NCBI RefSeq assembly: GCF_036108815.1
Contig: NZ_CP107985.1
Location: 1,612,001 to 1,676,000, forward strand
DNA from: Streptomyces sp. NBC_00353
Lineage (GTDB): Bacteria; Actinomycetota; Actinomycetes; Streptomycetales; Streptomycetaceae
DNA: 64,000 nucleotides
Reading direction: 5' to 3'
Both the position numbers and the translations under genes were made by a program. The notes below the pieces were generated by a model. It had not been told where the DNA came from. It saw only the letters and a program-made list of their open reading frames with translations, and did not search any database. This document shows, in pieces, positions 16,631 to 24,886 of this stretch; position 1 is the first letter of the stretch, and each line of letters opens with the position of its first letter.

Positions 16631-18088
16631 TCAGACCGCGGCGGGCGTGCGCTCGGGTCGCTTCAGTTCGACGCCGTCCGGGCCCTCGAAACGGCGGCCC
16701 CAACCGGTCGCGGCCGCCACGACCAGGACGACGGTGAGGACGAGCGGGTAGAGCATCGCGATGAAGATCTCCGTCGTGGCCAGGGCGGGAACGCCCTTGA
16801 ACCCGGTCGTGAGCTGCGCGCCGATGAACAGATAGGCGCTGAGAACGGGGACGATGGCGGCGATCCCCATCGCGAAGCAGTCCATGACGACCGCCCGGCG
16901 GTACGGGTGCAGGCCGACGCGGGCGCCGATCTTGTCGGCGACCGGGCCGAATGTGAGCATCGCGGCCGAGTTCACGCCGCCGAACAGCAGCGTGGTGACC
17001 GAGATCCCGATGCCGATCGCGAACTCCGCACCGCGCGGGGTGCGGGACAGCCGGCTTCCGGTGAGGGCGCCCACGAGCCAGTCGAGGATGCCCGCGTCCG
17101 TGAGTACGCCCATGATGCCGAACACGGCCACCACCAGAGCGATCACGCTGAGCATGTCGCCGACGCCTGAGATCAGGAATCCGGTCGGAGCCCCGTCGCG
17201 GACGCCGATGACGCCCTCAGGGGTCAGCAGGCCCGAGGCGAGGCCGGTGACGATCCCGGTCGCCAGCCCGATCGTGACCGCCTTGAAGATGTCGCGGGTG
17301 AGCAGCGCCACGGTGAGCATGAGCGCGACGGGGATGAGCATCACGAGGGCGAGCGGGTTGGCGGCCTGCTCCAGCAGTTCCTGCGAGTGTGCAGAATCGC
17401 TCGAGCGGCCCGACGACCCCAGCACGAAGAACCCGACGGCCGCGAGGGCCGCAGCGGTGAAGGCGAAGCGAGCGCGGTTGCGCACGACTCCGGCGATATC
17501 GGCGGTGCCGGTCTTGCGGCGGAACGCCTGCGTCGACGACGAGATGACGGTCGTGTCGGAGATCGGGGCGACGTTGTCTCCGAAGATCGCGCCGGAGATG
17601 ACCGCGGCGGCGAGGAACGCCGGCTCGGCGCCGAGGAACACGCCGGCCGGGTAGAAGATCGGAAACGCTGTGAACATCGTCCCTATGGACGACGCCGTCG
17701 ACATCGAGATGATGCACACCGCGACGAACGTGAACAGTGTGAAGGTGCCGCCGTCGACGCCGAGGAACTCGGCGAGCCACACGAACCCGCCGGAGACGTT
17801 GGTCTCCTTGATCAGGGCGGACATCAGACCCACGCAGAACAGGATCATCACGATCGTGACCGCGGTGGACGATCCGATCCCCCTGGTCACGGCGGACCAG
17901 TACGCCGAATACGGCGTGGCGAACAGCGCGCCGACGAGCAGCGCGACGACACCTCCCGCGGCGAGGGCGGTCATGTCGAACGTCTTGAACACGACGAAGA
18001 AGACGACGCAGAAACCGAGGAACACGGCGACCGGCAAAAATGCCAGTGCCTTTCCTCCGCGGAAGACCAGATGGTTGTCGGCGCTCAT
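16631..18088 (-). CDS. NhaC-family Na+/H+ antiporter-like transporter
   Basis: About 485 residues with roughly 11-12 hydrophobic segments. AAVISGAIFGDNVAPISDTT is the NhaC signature and AIGIGISVTTLLFGGVNSAA lies in the second half. NhaC relatives exchange sodium with protons or organic ions such as lactate/malate. Its place at the head of a D-amino-acid/hydroxyproline-type operon suggests it imports the substrate or couples its uptake to sodium. The ATG at 18088 (MSADNHLVFRGG) is chosen. An ATG at 18106 is in frame; neither has a well-spaced ribosome site. Its upstream region carries GTACAC/GTGCAC repeats shared with the divergent regulator. Confidence 0.88.
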   Translation of the reverse strand: MSADNHLVFRGGKALAFLPVAVFLGFCVVFFVVFKTFDMTALAAGGVVALLVGALFATPYSAYWSAVTRGIGSSTAVTIVMILFCVGLMSALIKETNVSGGFVWLAEFLGVDGGTFTLFTFVAVCIISMSTASSIGTMFTAFPIFYPAGVFLGAEPAFLAAAVISGAIFGDNVAPISDTTVISSSTQAFRRKTGTADIAGVVRNRARFAFTAAALAAVGFFVLGSSGRSSDSAHSQELLEQAANPLALVMLIPVALMLTVALLTRDIFKAVTIGLATGIVTGLASGLLTPEGVIGVRDGAPTGFLISGVGDMLSVIALVVAVFGIMGVLTDAGILDWLVGALTGSRLSRTPRGAEFAIGIGISVTTLLFGGVNSAAMLTFGPVADKIGARVGLHPYRRAVVMDCFAMGIAAIVPVLSAYLFIGAQLTTGFKGVPALATTEIFIAMLYPLVLTVVLVVAAATGWGRRFEGPDGVELKRPERTPAAV

Positions 18089-18131
18089 TGGCGGTGGACT
18101 CTCCATGACGTTGAGGGTAACGCAAGGGCGT

Positions 18132-18163
18132 GTACTTATTTACACAAGTACACAAAAGTGCAC
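18132..18163. promoter_or_regulatory. GTACAC/GTGCAC operator at the catabolic operon promoter
   Basis: GTACAC at 18148-18153 and GTGCAC at 18158-18163 are ten bases apart, with a further GTACTT at 18132 and TTACAC at 18140. They lie 45-75 bases before the transporter start on the minus strand. The same hexamer is repeated before the XRE-cupin regulator, which is therefore the likely binding protein. Confidence 0.62.
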
Positions 18164-18235
18164 GACGCCGTGGCTGTCAACCGGTGACCCTTCGGCAGTA
18201 GCGTGCCGAAGCTTCCCAGGGACCACGCACCTCGG

Positions 18236-18261
18236 GTGCACAAGAGTGCACAAGGGTGCAC
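18236..18261. promoter_or_regulatory. Three GTGCAC repeats with exact ten-base phasing before the XRE-cupin gene
   Basis: GTGCAC occurs at 18236, 18246 and 18256 with AAGA and AAGG spacers, so each copy lies one helical turn from the next. A TAGGCT-like -10 follows at about 18270, and the likely start is at 18283. This arrangement suits cooperative binding of several regulator dimers on one face of the DNA and probable autoregulation. Confidence 0.68.
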
Positions 18262-18282
18262 GGCTCAGATAGGCTGACCACC

Positions 18283-18819
18283 GTGATGGGAGACCAGCTA
18301 CGCGCGCTACGGACGGAGGCGGGGCTCAGCCTGCGCGATCTCGCGGCGCAGACCGGCCTGTCAGCGACCCTGCTCAGCCAGGTGGAGCGAGGCATCCGCG
18401 AGCCGAGCCTCAAGACCCTCCGGGCCTTGAGCACGGTGTTCGGCCTGTCGGCCGCCTCGCTGTTCCATGAGCAAGCCCCGCTCACGGCTCACCACAGCCG
18501 ACCCGACGAGCGTTCCCGACTGCTCATGCCGAAGGGCCTCGTGCAGTACGAACGCCTGACGCCGAGCAACGGCCAGCTCGAAGTCCTGCTCGGCAAGCTC
18601 GAACCGGGCCATGCCTCCAGCGACGAGCCGTGGAGCCATGTCGCGGTCGAATGCGCCTACGTCATCAGCGGCACGGTCACGGTACACGTCGCCGATCAGC
18701 GTTTCGACGTGCAGGCGGGCGAGGCGCTGACCTTCGACGCCACACGGCCTCACCGCTACAGCAACAACGGTAGCGAGATGGCGACCTACCTGGCGTCGGT
18801 GACACCACCCACGCCCTAG
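18283..18819 (+). CDS. XRE-family regulator with C-terminal cupin domain
   Basis: About 178 residues. The N-terminal helix-turn-helix is LRALRTEAGLSLRDLAAQTG then LSATLLSQVERGIREPSLKT. The C-terminal cupin is at about residues 105-175 (EPWSHVAVECAYVISGTVTV and FDATRPHRYSNNG) and should bind a small effector. Such proteins often control amino-acid or polyamine catabolism next door. It is divergent from the transporter/dehydrogenase operon and both promoters carry GTGCAC repeats. The GTG at 18283 is chosen because the earlier in-frame GTG at 18256 lies inside the repeats. No ribosome site is seen, so the mRNA may be leaderless. Confidence 0.88.
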   Translation: MMGDQLRALRTEAGLSLRDLAAQTGLSATLLSQVERGIREPSLKTLRALSTVFGLSAASLFHEQAPLTAHHSRPDERSRLLMPKGLVQYERLTPSNGQLEVLLGKLEPGHASSDEPWSHVAVECAYVISGTVTVHVADQRFDVQAGEALTFDATRPHRYSNNGSEMATYLASVTPPTP

Positions 18820-18900
18820 ACCCGGACTTCGCGGGTCGTTGATTCGTATGGTGTGACCGGTCGGGGGTGTCCTCGGGCCGGGTGTGGCATTGGGTGGGGT

Positions 18901-19032
18901 GTGTCGAAGACTTCCCGGTCCCCGCGGCCACGGTCTCAGCGTCAGCACTTTGAAGTAGCGGTGACGTCCGTGGTGGAGAAACGTCTGGGCGCTCTGCCTG
19001 TCGTTTCCGACTTCACTCGTCGGCTGGATCTA
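18901..19032 (+). pseudogene. N-terminal fragment of a DUF4277/IS1634-type transposase
   Basis: The 44-codon frame from a GTG includes VEKRLGALPVVSDFTRRLD, resembling the N terminus of DUF4277 (IS1634-like) transposases. The similarity stops abruptly at 19032, where unrelated sequence starting GGGCCTGTCTC begins. No catalytic domain remains, so the element is dead. It marks one edge of the catabolic island. Confidence 0.6.
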
Positions 19033-19124
19033 GGGCCTGTCTCTTTGGAGTGGAAGCTGACCAGCTCAAGATCCGCCGGACCTGCTGGCGAAGCAGGCGG
19101 TCTGGCGGGATAGGCTGGCATTCC

Positions 19125-19763
19125 ATGGCAATAAGCTCCGCCCTGTGGTCCTTCGCCCTAGTTGTAGGGCTTCTCACTCTGACTCCCGGACTCGATACGG
19201 CGCTGATCTTGCGCACGTCGGCCCTTGGCCGGCGCACGAGAGCCTGGGGCGTCGTCCTCGGAATCCAGACCGGCACCCTGGTGTGGGGTGCGTTCACCTC
19301 CCTCGGAGTGACCGCGCTTCTCACGGCCTCCCACCTCGCCTACACCGCGTTGCGCTGGATCGGCGCCGCATACCTGATCTGGATGGGAGCCCGCATGCTC
19401 CGGGACACCTTCCGGGGACTGCCCACGCCAGACACGGACGATTCCCTTCTGGCCGCCGGCGCGGACTCGGTCAGCGGCGGCTGGCGGCAGGGAACGCTCA
19501 CCAACCTCCTGAACCCGAAAATGGGCGCCTTCTACGTCGCCGTCCTGCCTCAGTTCATCCCCCCAGGCACCGGCCACTTCACCATGGGCCTCCTGCTCAC
19601 CACGGTGCACATCCTCATCGGTCTGCTCTGGTCCGCCGTACTCATCGGGTTCGCTCGCGTCCTGCACGGCTGGCTCCGCAAGCCCCAGGCCCGCCGCCTG
19701 CTCGACCGGATCACCGGCACCGTGATCGGCATCTTCGGTATCAGGCTGGCACTCAGCAACTGA
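19125..19763 (+). CDS. LysE/RhtB family amino-acid exporter
   Basis: 212 residues with about six membrane segments. The N-terminal LWSFALVVGLLTLTPGLDTA is the LysE signature, followed by RRTRAWGVVLGIQTGTLVWG, and LLNPKMGAFYVAVLPQFIPP is the conserved mid-protein motif. LysE proteins export amino acids or analogues. The ATG at 19125 follows TAGGCT by eight bases with no ribosome site, so it may be read from a leaderless mRNA. It is enclosed by transposase fragments on both sides, which suggests it arrived by transfer. The exported substrate is unknown. Confidence 0.9.
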   Translation: MAISSALWSFALVVGLLTLTPGLDTALILRTSALGRRTRAWGVVLGIQTGTLVWGAFTSLGVTALLTASHLAYTALRWIGAAYLIWMGARMLRDTFRGLPTPDTDDSLLAAGADSVSGGWRQGTLTNLLNPKMGAFYVAVLPQFIPPGTGHFTMGLLLTTVHILIGLLWSAVLIGFARVLHGWLRKPQARRLLDRITGTVIGIFGIRLALSN

Positions 19764-19793
19764 CGATCCGACTGTCAGGGTCCAGCGACCTGC

Positions 19794-20036
19794 TCAGCAC
19801 CGGACCCAGATCAAGATGGACGCGACGTGGAGTGCAGCCTGGTAGGCGATGGCGAGTTTCTCCGTCCGTAGGGCGAGGCCGCGCCACTGCTTGAGTCGGG
19901 CGATGCACCGCTCGACGCCATTGCGCTCCTTGCATTTCTCGGCGTCAAAGCCGGGCGGGCGGCCTCGCCGCAGACGGTGACCGATCTGGTCGGCGGGCTG
20001 CGGGATGACGGCGGTATGACATTCGGCGGCCGCCAC
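19794..20036 (-). pseudogene. C-terminal fragment of an IS5-family transposase
   Basis: RNGVERCIARLKQWRGLALR and LAIAYQAALHVASILIWVRC are the C-terminal end of an IS5-family DDE transposase, including the catalytic Glu of NGVER. VIPQPADQIGHRLRRGRPPG precedes it. The N-terminal two thirds are missing and the homologous sequence ends close to the stop of the ABC binding-protein gene (20052). It is a nonfunctional remnant. Confidence 0.75.
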
Positions 20037-20051
20037 CGCTCCCCTGAGGCT

Positions 20052-21005
20052 TCAGCCACCCACAAGAAGCTTCTTGGACTCCAGATAGTTCCGTGCGACG
20101 TCCTCGGGCAGCCGTCGCCAGCTGTCCACCTGTTCGTTCATGCGGGCCAGGTCGGAGGTGGTCAGCACAGTGTTGAGCCGGTCCAGTGCGTTGCGTACCC
20201 CGACGCTGCCGGCCCGCGACCGGTTGACGACGGGGACGAGGTAGTCGGCGTTCTGCAGGTGCTTGTCGTCGGCGAGCAGGACGAGCCCGAAGTTGTCGAG
20301 GGTGGCGTCGGTGGTGGTGGTCAGAACCATCTGGTCCCGACCGCTCTGCACGGCCTGTTTGGCCTGGGTGGTGCCGACACCCTTGGGGTCGACGGCGGTG
20401 ATGTCGATGCCGTACGTCTTCTTCAGCCCGGGTGCGCAGTACGGCCGTTGTACGCATTCGTCGCCCGCGGCCAGCCGCACCGGCAGCCCGGACCTGCCGA
20501 GGTCGCTGAGCGTCTTCAGTCGGTGCCTCGCCGCGTACGGGGCGGCGACGGCGAACGCGTTCTGGTCGACGGCGCGTCCTGGGGCGAGAACGGTGAGGCC
20601 GCGGGGTGCGGCCAGGGCGCGCAGGGCCTTCATGGTGGTGTCGAGGTCGGGCGAGCCGACCGGGGTGGCGTCGGCGCCGTTCTTCTTGGCGTTCAGCCAG
20701 TCGGCGAAGGTGGCGGCGTACTCCGGTACGACGTCGATCTGGCCGCTCTCCAGCGCCGGTTCGTAGATCTCCCGGTTGGTGACAGAGATGATCTTCGTGG
20801 AGTAGCCGGCCCGGTCGAGCAGCAGCGCGTACATCTGGGCGAGCAGATCGCTCTCGGTGAAACCCGCGGAGCCGATGGTGAGGTGTCTGCTGTCACCCGG
20901 CGGGGCGGTGATGTCCCCCTGGCTCTCCAGGGCGGGCCCGGTGGTGCACCCGGTCCCCGTCAGCAGCAGCGTCAGAAGTACGGGTACGGTCCGGCAGGCC
21001 CTCAT
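20052..21005 (-). CDS. Osmoprotectant/glycine betaine ABC transporter substrate-binding lipoprotein (OpuCC-like)
   Basis: 317 residues. A lipoprotein signal LLTLLLTGTGC gives Cys20 for lipid attachment. LTIGSAGFTESDLLAQMYAL is the OpuAC/QAT-type binding domain start, and IDVVPEYAATFADWL and MNEQVDSWRRLPEDVARNYL complete the family pattern. It should capture betaine, choline or a related quaternary amine outside the membrane. Its start overlaps the stop of the upstream permease gene. The ATPase that would power it is encoded alone at 11357 on the other strand. A transposase fragment lies just past its stop. Confidence 0.9.
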   Translation of the reverse strand: MRACRTVPVLLTLLLTGTGCTTGPALESQGDITAPPGDSRHLTIGSAGFTESDLLAQMYALLLDRAGYSTKIISVTNREIYEPALESGQIDVVPEYAATFADWLNAKKNGADATPVGSPDLDTTMKALRALAAPRGLTVLAPGRAVDQNAFAVAAPYAARHRLKTLSDLGRSGLPVRLAAGDECVQRPYCAPGLKKTYGIDITAVDPKGVGTTQAKQAVQSGRDQMVLTTTTDATLDNFGLVLLADDKHLQNADYLVPVVNRSRAGSVGVRNALDRLNTVLTTSDLARMNEQVDSWRRLPEDVARNYLESKKLLVGG

Positions 21006-21679
21006 CCGGTGTCCTCGCCGCGCACCCAGGCGGGGGCGAACCGCTGCCCGATCTCGAAGATCCCTTCGACGATCAGAGCGAAGACGGCGACGAGGATCGC
21101 CCCTGCGACCACCTGCGGCGTGGAGGCGAGGTTGAAGCCCGCGGTGATGATCCGGCCGAGTCCCCCGCCACCCGCCAGCGCGGCAAGGGTGGCGGTGGCG
21201 ACGAGCTGGACGGCGGCGATCCGTACGCCGGTCAGGATGAGCGGCAGAGCGAGCGGCACCTCGACGCGTACCAGCAGCTGCCGGCCCGTCATGCCCATGC
21301 CGCGGGCGGCCCGTACGACATCACGGTCGACCTCCCGCATCCCCACGTACGCGTTGGTGAGCAGCGGTGGGACGGCGAAGAGCACCAGGGCGACGACGGT
21401 CGGCCCCTCGCCGTACCTGCCGATCGGGGTGAGGAGCAGCAGAACGAGGACGGCGAAGGTGGGGACGGCCCGGCCGACGTTGGAGATGTTGACGGCGAGC
21501 GCGCCGCCCTTGCCCAGATGACCGAGGACCAGGGCCACCGGCAGTGCGATGAGACAGCTGATCAGCAGACAGACGACGGTGAGGAACAGATGCTGTTCGA
21601 GGCGGTGCCAGATGCCGTTGTCGCCGGACCAGTGGGTGGAGCTGGTGAGCCAGGACCAGGTGTCGGAGAGGGTCTTCAC
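21002..21679 (-). CDS. Glycine betaine-type ABC transporter permease (second)
   Basis: About 225 residues with five or six membrane segments. The conserved cytoplasmic loop RAARGMGMTGRQLLVRVEVP, followed by LALPLILTG, contacts the ATPase. VGRAVPTFAVLVLLLL is typical of OpuCB/OpuCD permeases. The GTG at 21679 is chosen because GGAGG lies five bases upstream and its GTGA overlaps the stop of the preceding permease; a GTG at 21697 is also in frame. It forms the channel with the other permease at 21676. Confidence 0.9.
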   Translation of the reverse strand: MKTLSDTWSWLTSSTHWSGDNGIWHRLEQHLFLTVVCLLISCLIALPVALVLGHLGKGGALAVNISNVGRAVPTFAVLVLLLLTPIGRYGEGPTVVALVLFAVPPLLTNAYVGMREVDRDVVRAARGMGMTGRQLLVRVEVPLALPLILTGVRIAAVQLVATATLAALAGGGGLGRIITAGFNLASTPQVVAGAILVAVFALIVEGIFEIGQRFAPAWVRGEDTG

Positions 21680-22353
21680 GACTGCCTCCGGGTCCACGGG
21701 GTCAGCAACCGCTGGACGCCGAGCAGCAGCAGGTCGGCGCAGACCGCGATGACGACGCAGAGGACGGATGCGGTGAGCACCTGGGCCTTGAAGTAGGTGT
21801 TCATCCCGGAGTAGATGAGATTGCCCAGCCCGCCGTAGCCGACGATCGCGCCGACGGTGACCAGGGAGACCGCGGAGACGGTGGCGATCCGCAGCCCGGC
21901 CATGGCGGCGGGGAGAGCGAGTGGCAGCTCCACCGCGACGAGCAGACGGATGGGCCCGTACCCCATGCCGCGGGCGGCCTGCCGGATCTCCTCGGGCACC
22001 GCGCGCAGTCCGGCGAGGATGTTCCGTACGAGCAGGGTGAGCGAGTAGAGGACGAGCCCCGCGACGACGAGCGAGGCGGAGAGTCCGTAGACCGGCAGCA
22101 GCAGCGAGAACATGGCAAGCGACGGCACGGTGTAGAGGATGGTCGTCACGCCGAGCACGGGTCCGGCCGCCCAGCGCCGGCGCCGGGCGGCGAGAGCGAG
22201 CGGGACGGCGAGGAGCAGTCCGACGAACACGGAGACCGCGGTCAGCTGGAGATGCTGGATGACGGCGTCCTGGAGGATCTCGCGACGGCTCGTCAGATAG
22301 GCCCCGCAGAGCCAGTCGTTGCGCGCGAGGCAGTCGTCGGGTGGCGCGGTCAC
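21676..22353 (-). CDS. Glycine betaine-type ABC transporter permease (first)
   Basis: About 225 residues starting at the GTG at 22353 (VTAPPDDCLARNDWLCG). Five or six membrane segments carry YTVPSLAMFSLLLPVYGLS and the ATPase-contact loop RQAARGMGYGPIRLLVAVEL. The N-terminal CLARNDWLCG segment is common in OpuCB-like permeases. The frame extends to 22515 but that part is proline/arginine-rich noise. It is first in a three-gene unit whose ATPase is missing from the expected upstream position. Confidence 0.9.
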   Translation of the reverse strand: MTAPPDDCLARNDWLCGAYLTSRREILQDAVIQHLQLTAVSVFVGLLLAVPLALAARRRRWAAGPVLGVTTILYTVPSLAMFSLLLPVYGLSASLVVAGLVLYSLTLLVRNILAGLRAVPEEIRQAARGMGYGPIRLLVAVELPLALPAAMAGLRIATVSAVSLVTVGAIVGYGGLGNLIYSGMNTYFKAQVLTASVLCVVIAVCADLLLLGVQRLLTPWTRRQS

Positions 22354-22695
22354 GTGTTCATTGGAGCGCGGCGAGGTGGGAGCCGCGCGCCTTGATCGAC
22401 TGTTCGGGGGCGGCGCGGCCGGCCGGAGCGGACCCCGCGGCGATCGCATGCCGCCGGACCGAGCGGCCGTGCGGGCTGCTCCGGTCCCGCCACGGCCGAC
22501 GGGGCAGTGGCGCACCCGGGCGCCTTCGGAGCCGCCACCGTCTGCCCAGGGTGACGGGCAGCGCCGTCACATGTCGTTCGGCCTGCCATCCGCCCCCGGC
22601 GGACTTATGATCGCCGTCCCGCGCCTTCGCGGCCCTGCGTTCGCGTGCCGCGCCCGCAGCCCGAGCGCACCTGATCCGGGTGACGAGGAGAAGTC
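22354..22695. other. Intergenic region where the ABC ATPase gene would be expected
   Basis: About 340 bases between the divergent permease and SRPBCC genes. No ATPase fragment is visible on the minus strand. One minus frame ends SIKARGSHLAALQ at 22358 and could be the tail of a lost gene, but it is too short to assign. The right end holds the ribosome site GAGGAGAAGTC of the SRPBCC gene. Confidence 0.4.
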
Positions 22696-23151
22696 ATGGC
22701 CACTCAGTTCGAGGCTACGGTCGAGATCGACCGGCCCATCGCCGAAGTCTTCGCTTATCTTGCCGATGGCGAGCACGACCCGGAGTTCAGTCCACGTGTG
22801 ATGAGGATCGAGAAGTCGCCGGCCGGGCCGACGGCGGTGGGAACGGTGTTCCGGAGCACGGTCAAGGACGCCGGCATGACGACCCGGCGGGAGTTCCGGA
22901 TCAAGGAGCTGGTGACGCCCACCCGCATCCGCTGGGAGGAGCTCTCGAAGAACCTGGTCACCGCCGCCGAGGGCGGCTACGACCTCGAGGCCACAGCCGA
23001 CGGATCGACCAAGGTGCGGATCTTCAACGTCCTGGAGGGCCACGGCATCGGCAAGCTCCTGGTGGGCTTCGCCGCCGGTGCCGCGCGCAAGGACGCCCCC
23101 GCGTTCGGACAGCGGATCAAGACGGCGACCGAGGCTGCGATCGCCCGCTGA
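22696..23151 (+). CDS. SRPBCC family protein (polyketide cyclase/START-like)
   Basis: 151 residues. The N-terminal strand-helix ATVEIDRPIAEVFAYLADGE is typical of the SRPBCC/Polyketide_cyc2 fold, a helix-grip that holds a hydrophobic ligand. TRIRWEELSKNLVTAAEGGY and the C-terminal helix FGQRIKTATEAAIAR follow. GAGGAG lies nine bases before the ATG. No catalytic role can be assigned. Genes on either side are unrelated, and it appears to be transcribed alone. Confidence 0.85.
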   Translation: MATQFEATVEIDRPIAEVFAYLADGEHDPEFSPRVMRIEKSPAGPTAVGTVFRSTVKDAGMTTRREFRIKELVTPTRIRWEELSKNLVTAAEGGYDLEATADGSTKVRIFNVLEGHGIGKLLVGFAAGAARKDAPAFGQRIKTATEAAIAR

Positions 23152-23627
23152 GCAAGCGGTGATCCGCCCCGTCGGGCTCGTTCATCTCCTGCGGCGCATC
23201 GCCTCTCGGGGCCGGTCGACGAGCCTCACGAACACCGCACGAGTGCAGATCACCATGGCGGGGCGAGGACGGCCAGGACCGGACGACGGGCGGCCCGGCT
23301 CTGTCTCCACGGGAGGAGCCGGCTCACCACCGTCAGCGCCGGCGCGAGCAGCAGTCCGCAGATGAGGACGGTTCACGCGGTGCCGGAACAGGTCGTTGAA
23401 TCGGTCCGCATACGTCGTCGGGCATGTGTACGACTCAACCGCTCTGCGGATGGCGGCACATGCGGGCGCGGACTCACCCCGCGCATACGGCGATCCCTGT
23501 CCGTGCCCACTCCTCGTGCACCTGCTGCGTATGGGGGGCACCCGCGCGCCTATTGCCGGGGATGCCCCGCGGTGACGGTAGACCGGGTCACGTCTCCTGT
23601 TCTCCCGTACGCACAGAGGAGTCCCGC
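23152..23627. other. Intergenic region, no gene recognised
   Basis: About 475 bases between two plus-strand genes. Open frames exist on both strands but none has a convincing start or family-like sequence. GAGGAG at about 23617 is the ribosome site of the next gene. Confidence 0.5.
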
Positions 23628-24359
23628 ATGGTGTCGCCCGGCCCTGCCGATGACGCATACCGCTTCGACGGTCTGCGCGCGATGTACATCAACTGCACGC
23701 TCAAGCGCTCCCCCGAAGTCAGCAACACAGAGGGACTGATCGGCCGGAGCCGGGCGGTGATGGAGGGGCGCGGCGCCACCACCGAGGTGGTCCGGGCCAT
23801 CGACCACGACATCGCCACCGGCGTGTGGCCGGACATGAGGGAGCACGGCTGGGAGACCGACGCCTGGCCCGAGCTGTACGAGAGAGTGATGGCCGCCGAC
23901 ATCCTGGTGTTGTGCGGGCCGATCTGGCTGGGAGACAACTCGTCGATGATGAAGCGCGTGATCGAGCGGTTGTATGCGTGTTCGTCGATCCTCAACGAGG
24001 CTGGGCAGTACGCATACTACGGGCGAGTCGGGGGCTGTCTGATCACGGGTAACGAGGACGGTGCGAAGCACTGCGCGATGAACGTGCTCTACAGCCTGCA
24101 GCACCTGGGGTACACGGTGCCGCCGCAGGCCGATGCCGGCTGGGTGGGAGAAGCAGGCCCGGGACCGTCGTACCTGGACAAGGACTCGGGCGGCCCGCAG
24201 AACGACTTCACCAACCGCAACACCACTTTCATGACGTGGAACCTGCTGCACCTGGCGCGGCTGCTCAAGGAGGCGGGTGGCATTCCGGCGCACGGGAACC
24301 AGCGCTCGGAGTGGGACGCCGGCTGCCGCTTCGACTTCGAGAATCCCGAACACCGCTGA
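23628..24359 (+). CDS. Flavodoxin-fold NADPH-dependent FMN reductase family protein
   Basis: 243 residues. AMYINCTLKRSPEVSNTEGL is the FMN-phosphate-binding loop of the NADPH-dependent FMN reductase/flavodoxin-like fold. DILVLCGPIWLGDNSSMMKR and VGGCLITGNEDGAKHCAMNV are the other two flavin-contacting segments. The start is the ATG at 23628 with GAGGAG upstream; the frame is open to 23424 but shows no family sequence there. It probably reduces quinones, nitro compounds or flavin in the cytoplasm. Its partner is unknown. Confidence 0.87.
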   Translation: MVSPGPADDAYRFDGLRAMYINCTLKRSPEVSNTEGLIGRSRAVMEGRGATTEVVRAIDHDIATGVWPDMREHGWETDAWPELYERVMAADILVLCGPIWLGDNSSMMKRVIERLYACSSILNEAGQYAYYGRVGGCLITGNEDGAKHCAMNVLYSLQHLGYTVPPQADAGWVGEAGPGPSYLDKDSGGPQNDFTNRNTTFMTWNLLHLARLLKEAGGIPAHGNQRSEWDAGCRFDFENPEHR

Positions 24360-24557
24360 ATCCGGGAGCCGGAACGGCGACTGGGGCGATCCGAGGGGCC
24401 CGCTACGTGGACGTAGAGCGTTCACGCCGCGAGTGTGAGAGTCCGTGCCGCCCTCGCCCGGGGCAGCCCACCCCGCCCTCAACACCGATGGCACCCTCCG
24501 CTCACCGGCACCCTCAAGACCGTCAGCGGGTGAAATTCGCCCCCTCTCTCCCTCCGG

Positions 24558-24725
24558 GTGGATGGCAGATTCTCGCGTGTCGAACTGCGGCGGCGGATGC
24601 GTGACCACGTGCGCGGACTGCTGGAGCCGGTCGTTCGGAAGAATGGCCGACAGCTCGCGGAATTCGTAGGTGACAGCACGCCGGACGGGCTGCAGCGTCT
24701 GCGCGAAACGCTGCAACCCCATTGA
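24558..24725 (+). pseudogene. N-terminal fragment of an IS701-family transposase
   Basis: The frame includes RFSRVELRRRMRDHVRGLLE and RKNGRQLAEFVGDSTPDGLQ, which match the start of IS701-type transposases, and ends at a TGA at 24723. About 55 codons remain of a protein normally several hundred long, and the catalytic domain is absent. The rest of the 24360-24886 gap holds only this remnant and the subtilase leader. Confidence 0.62.
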
Positions 24726-24886
24726 CCCGAACCCGGGTTCTCACGCGGGGACAGCCGCGCAGGCCGCGCGTGTCGCTGTTGGGACATGTCGCAGTTGTGA
24801 CACGCGAGGCCGGCGACACGTCAGCTTCATCGGTGGATTCTTTCGGACAGGTTGTGACCCCCACCTGTACGAAAGGTTTTTCGCTG

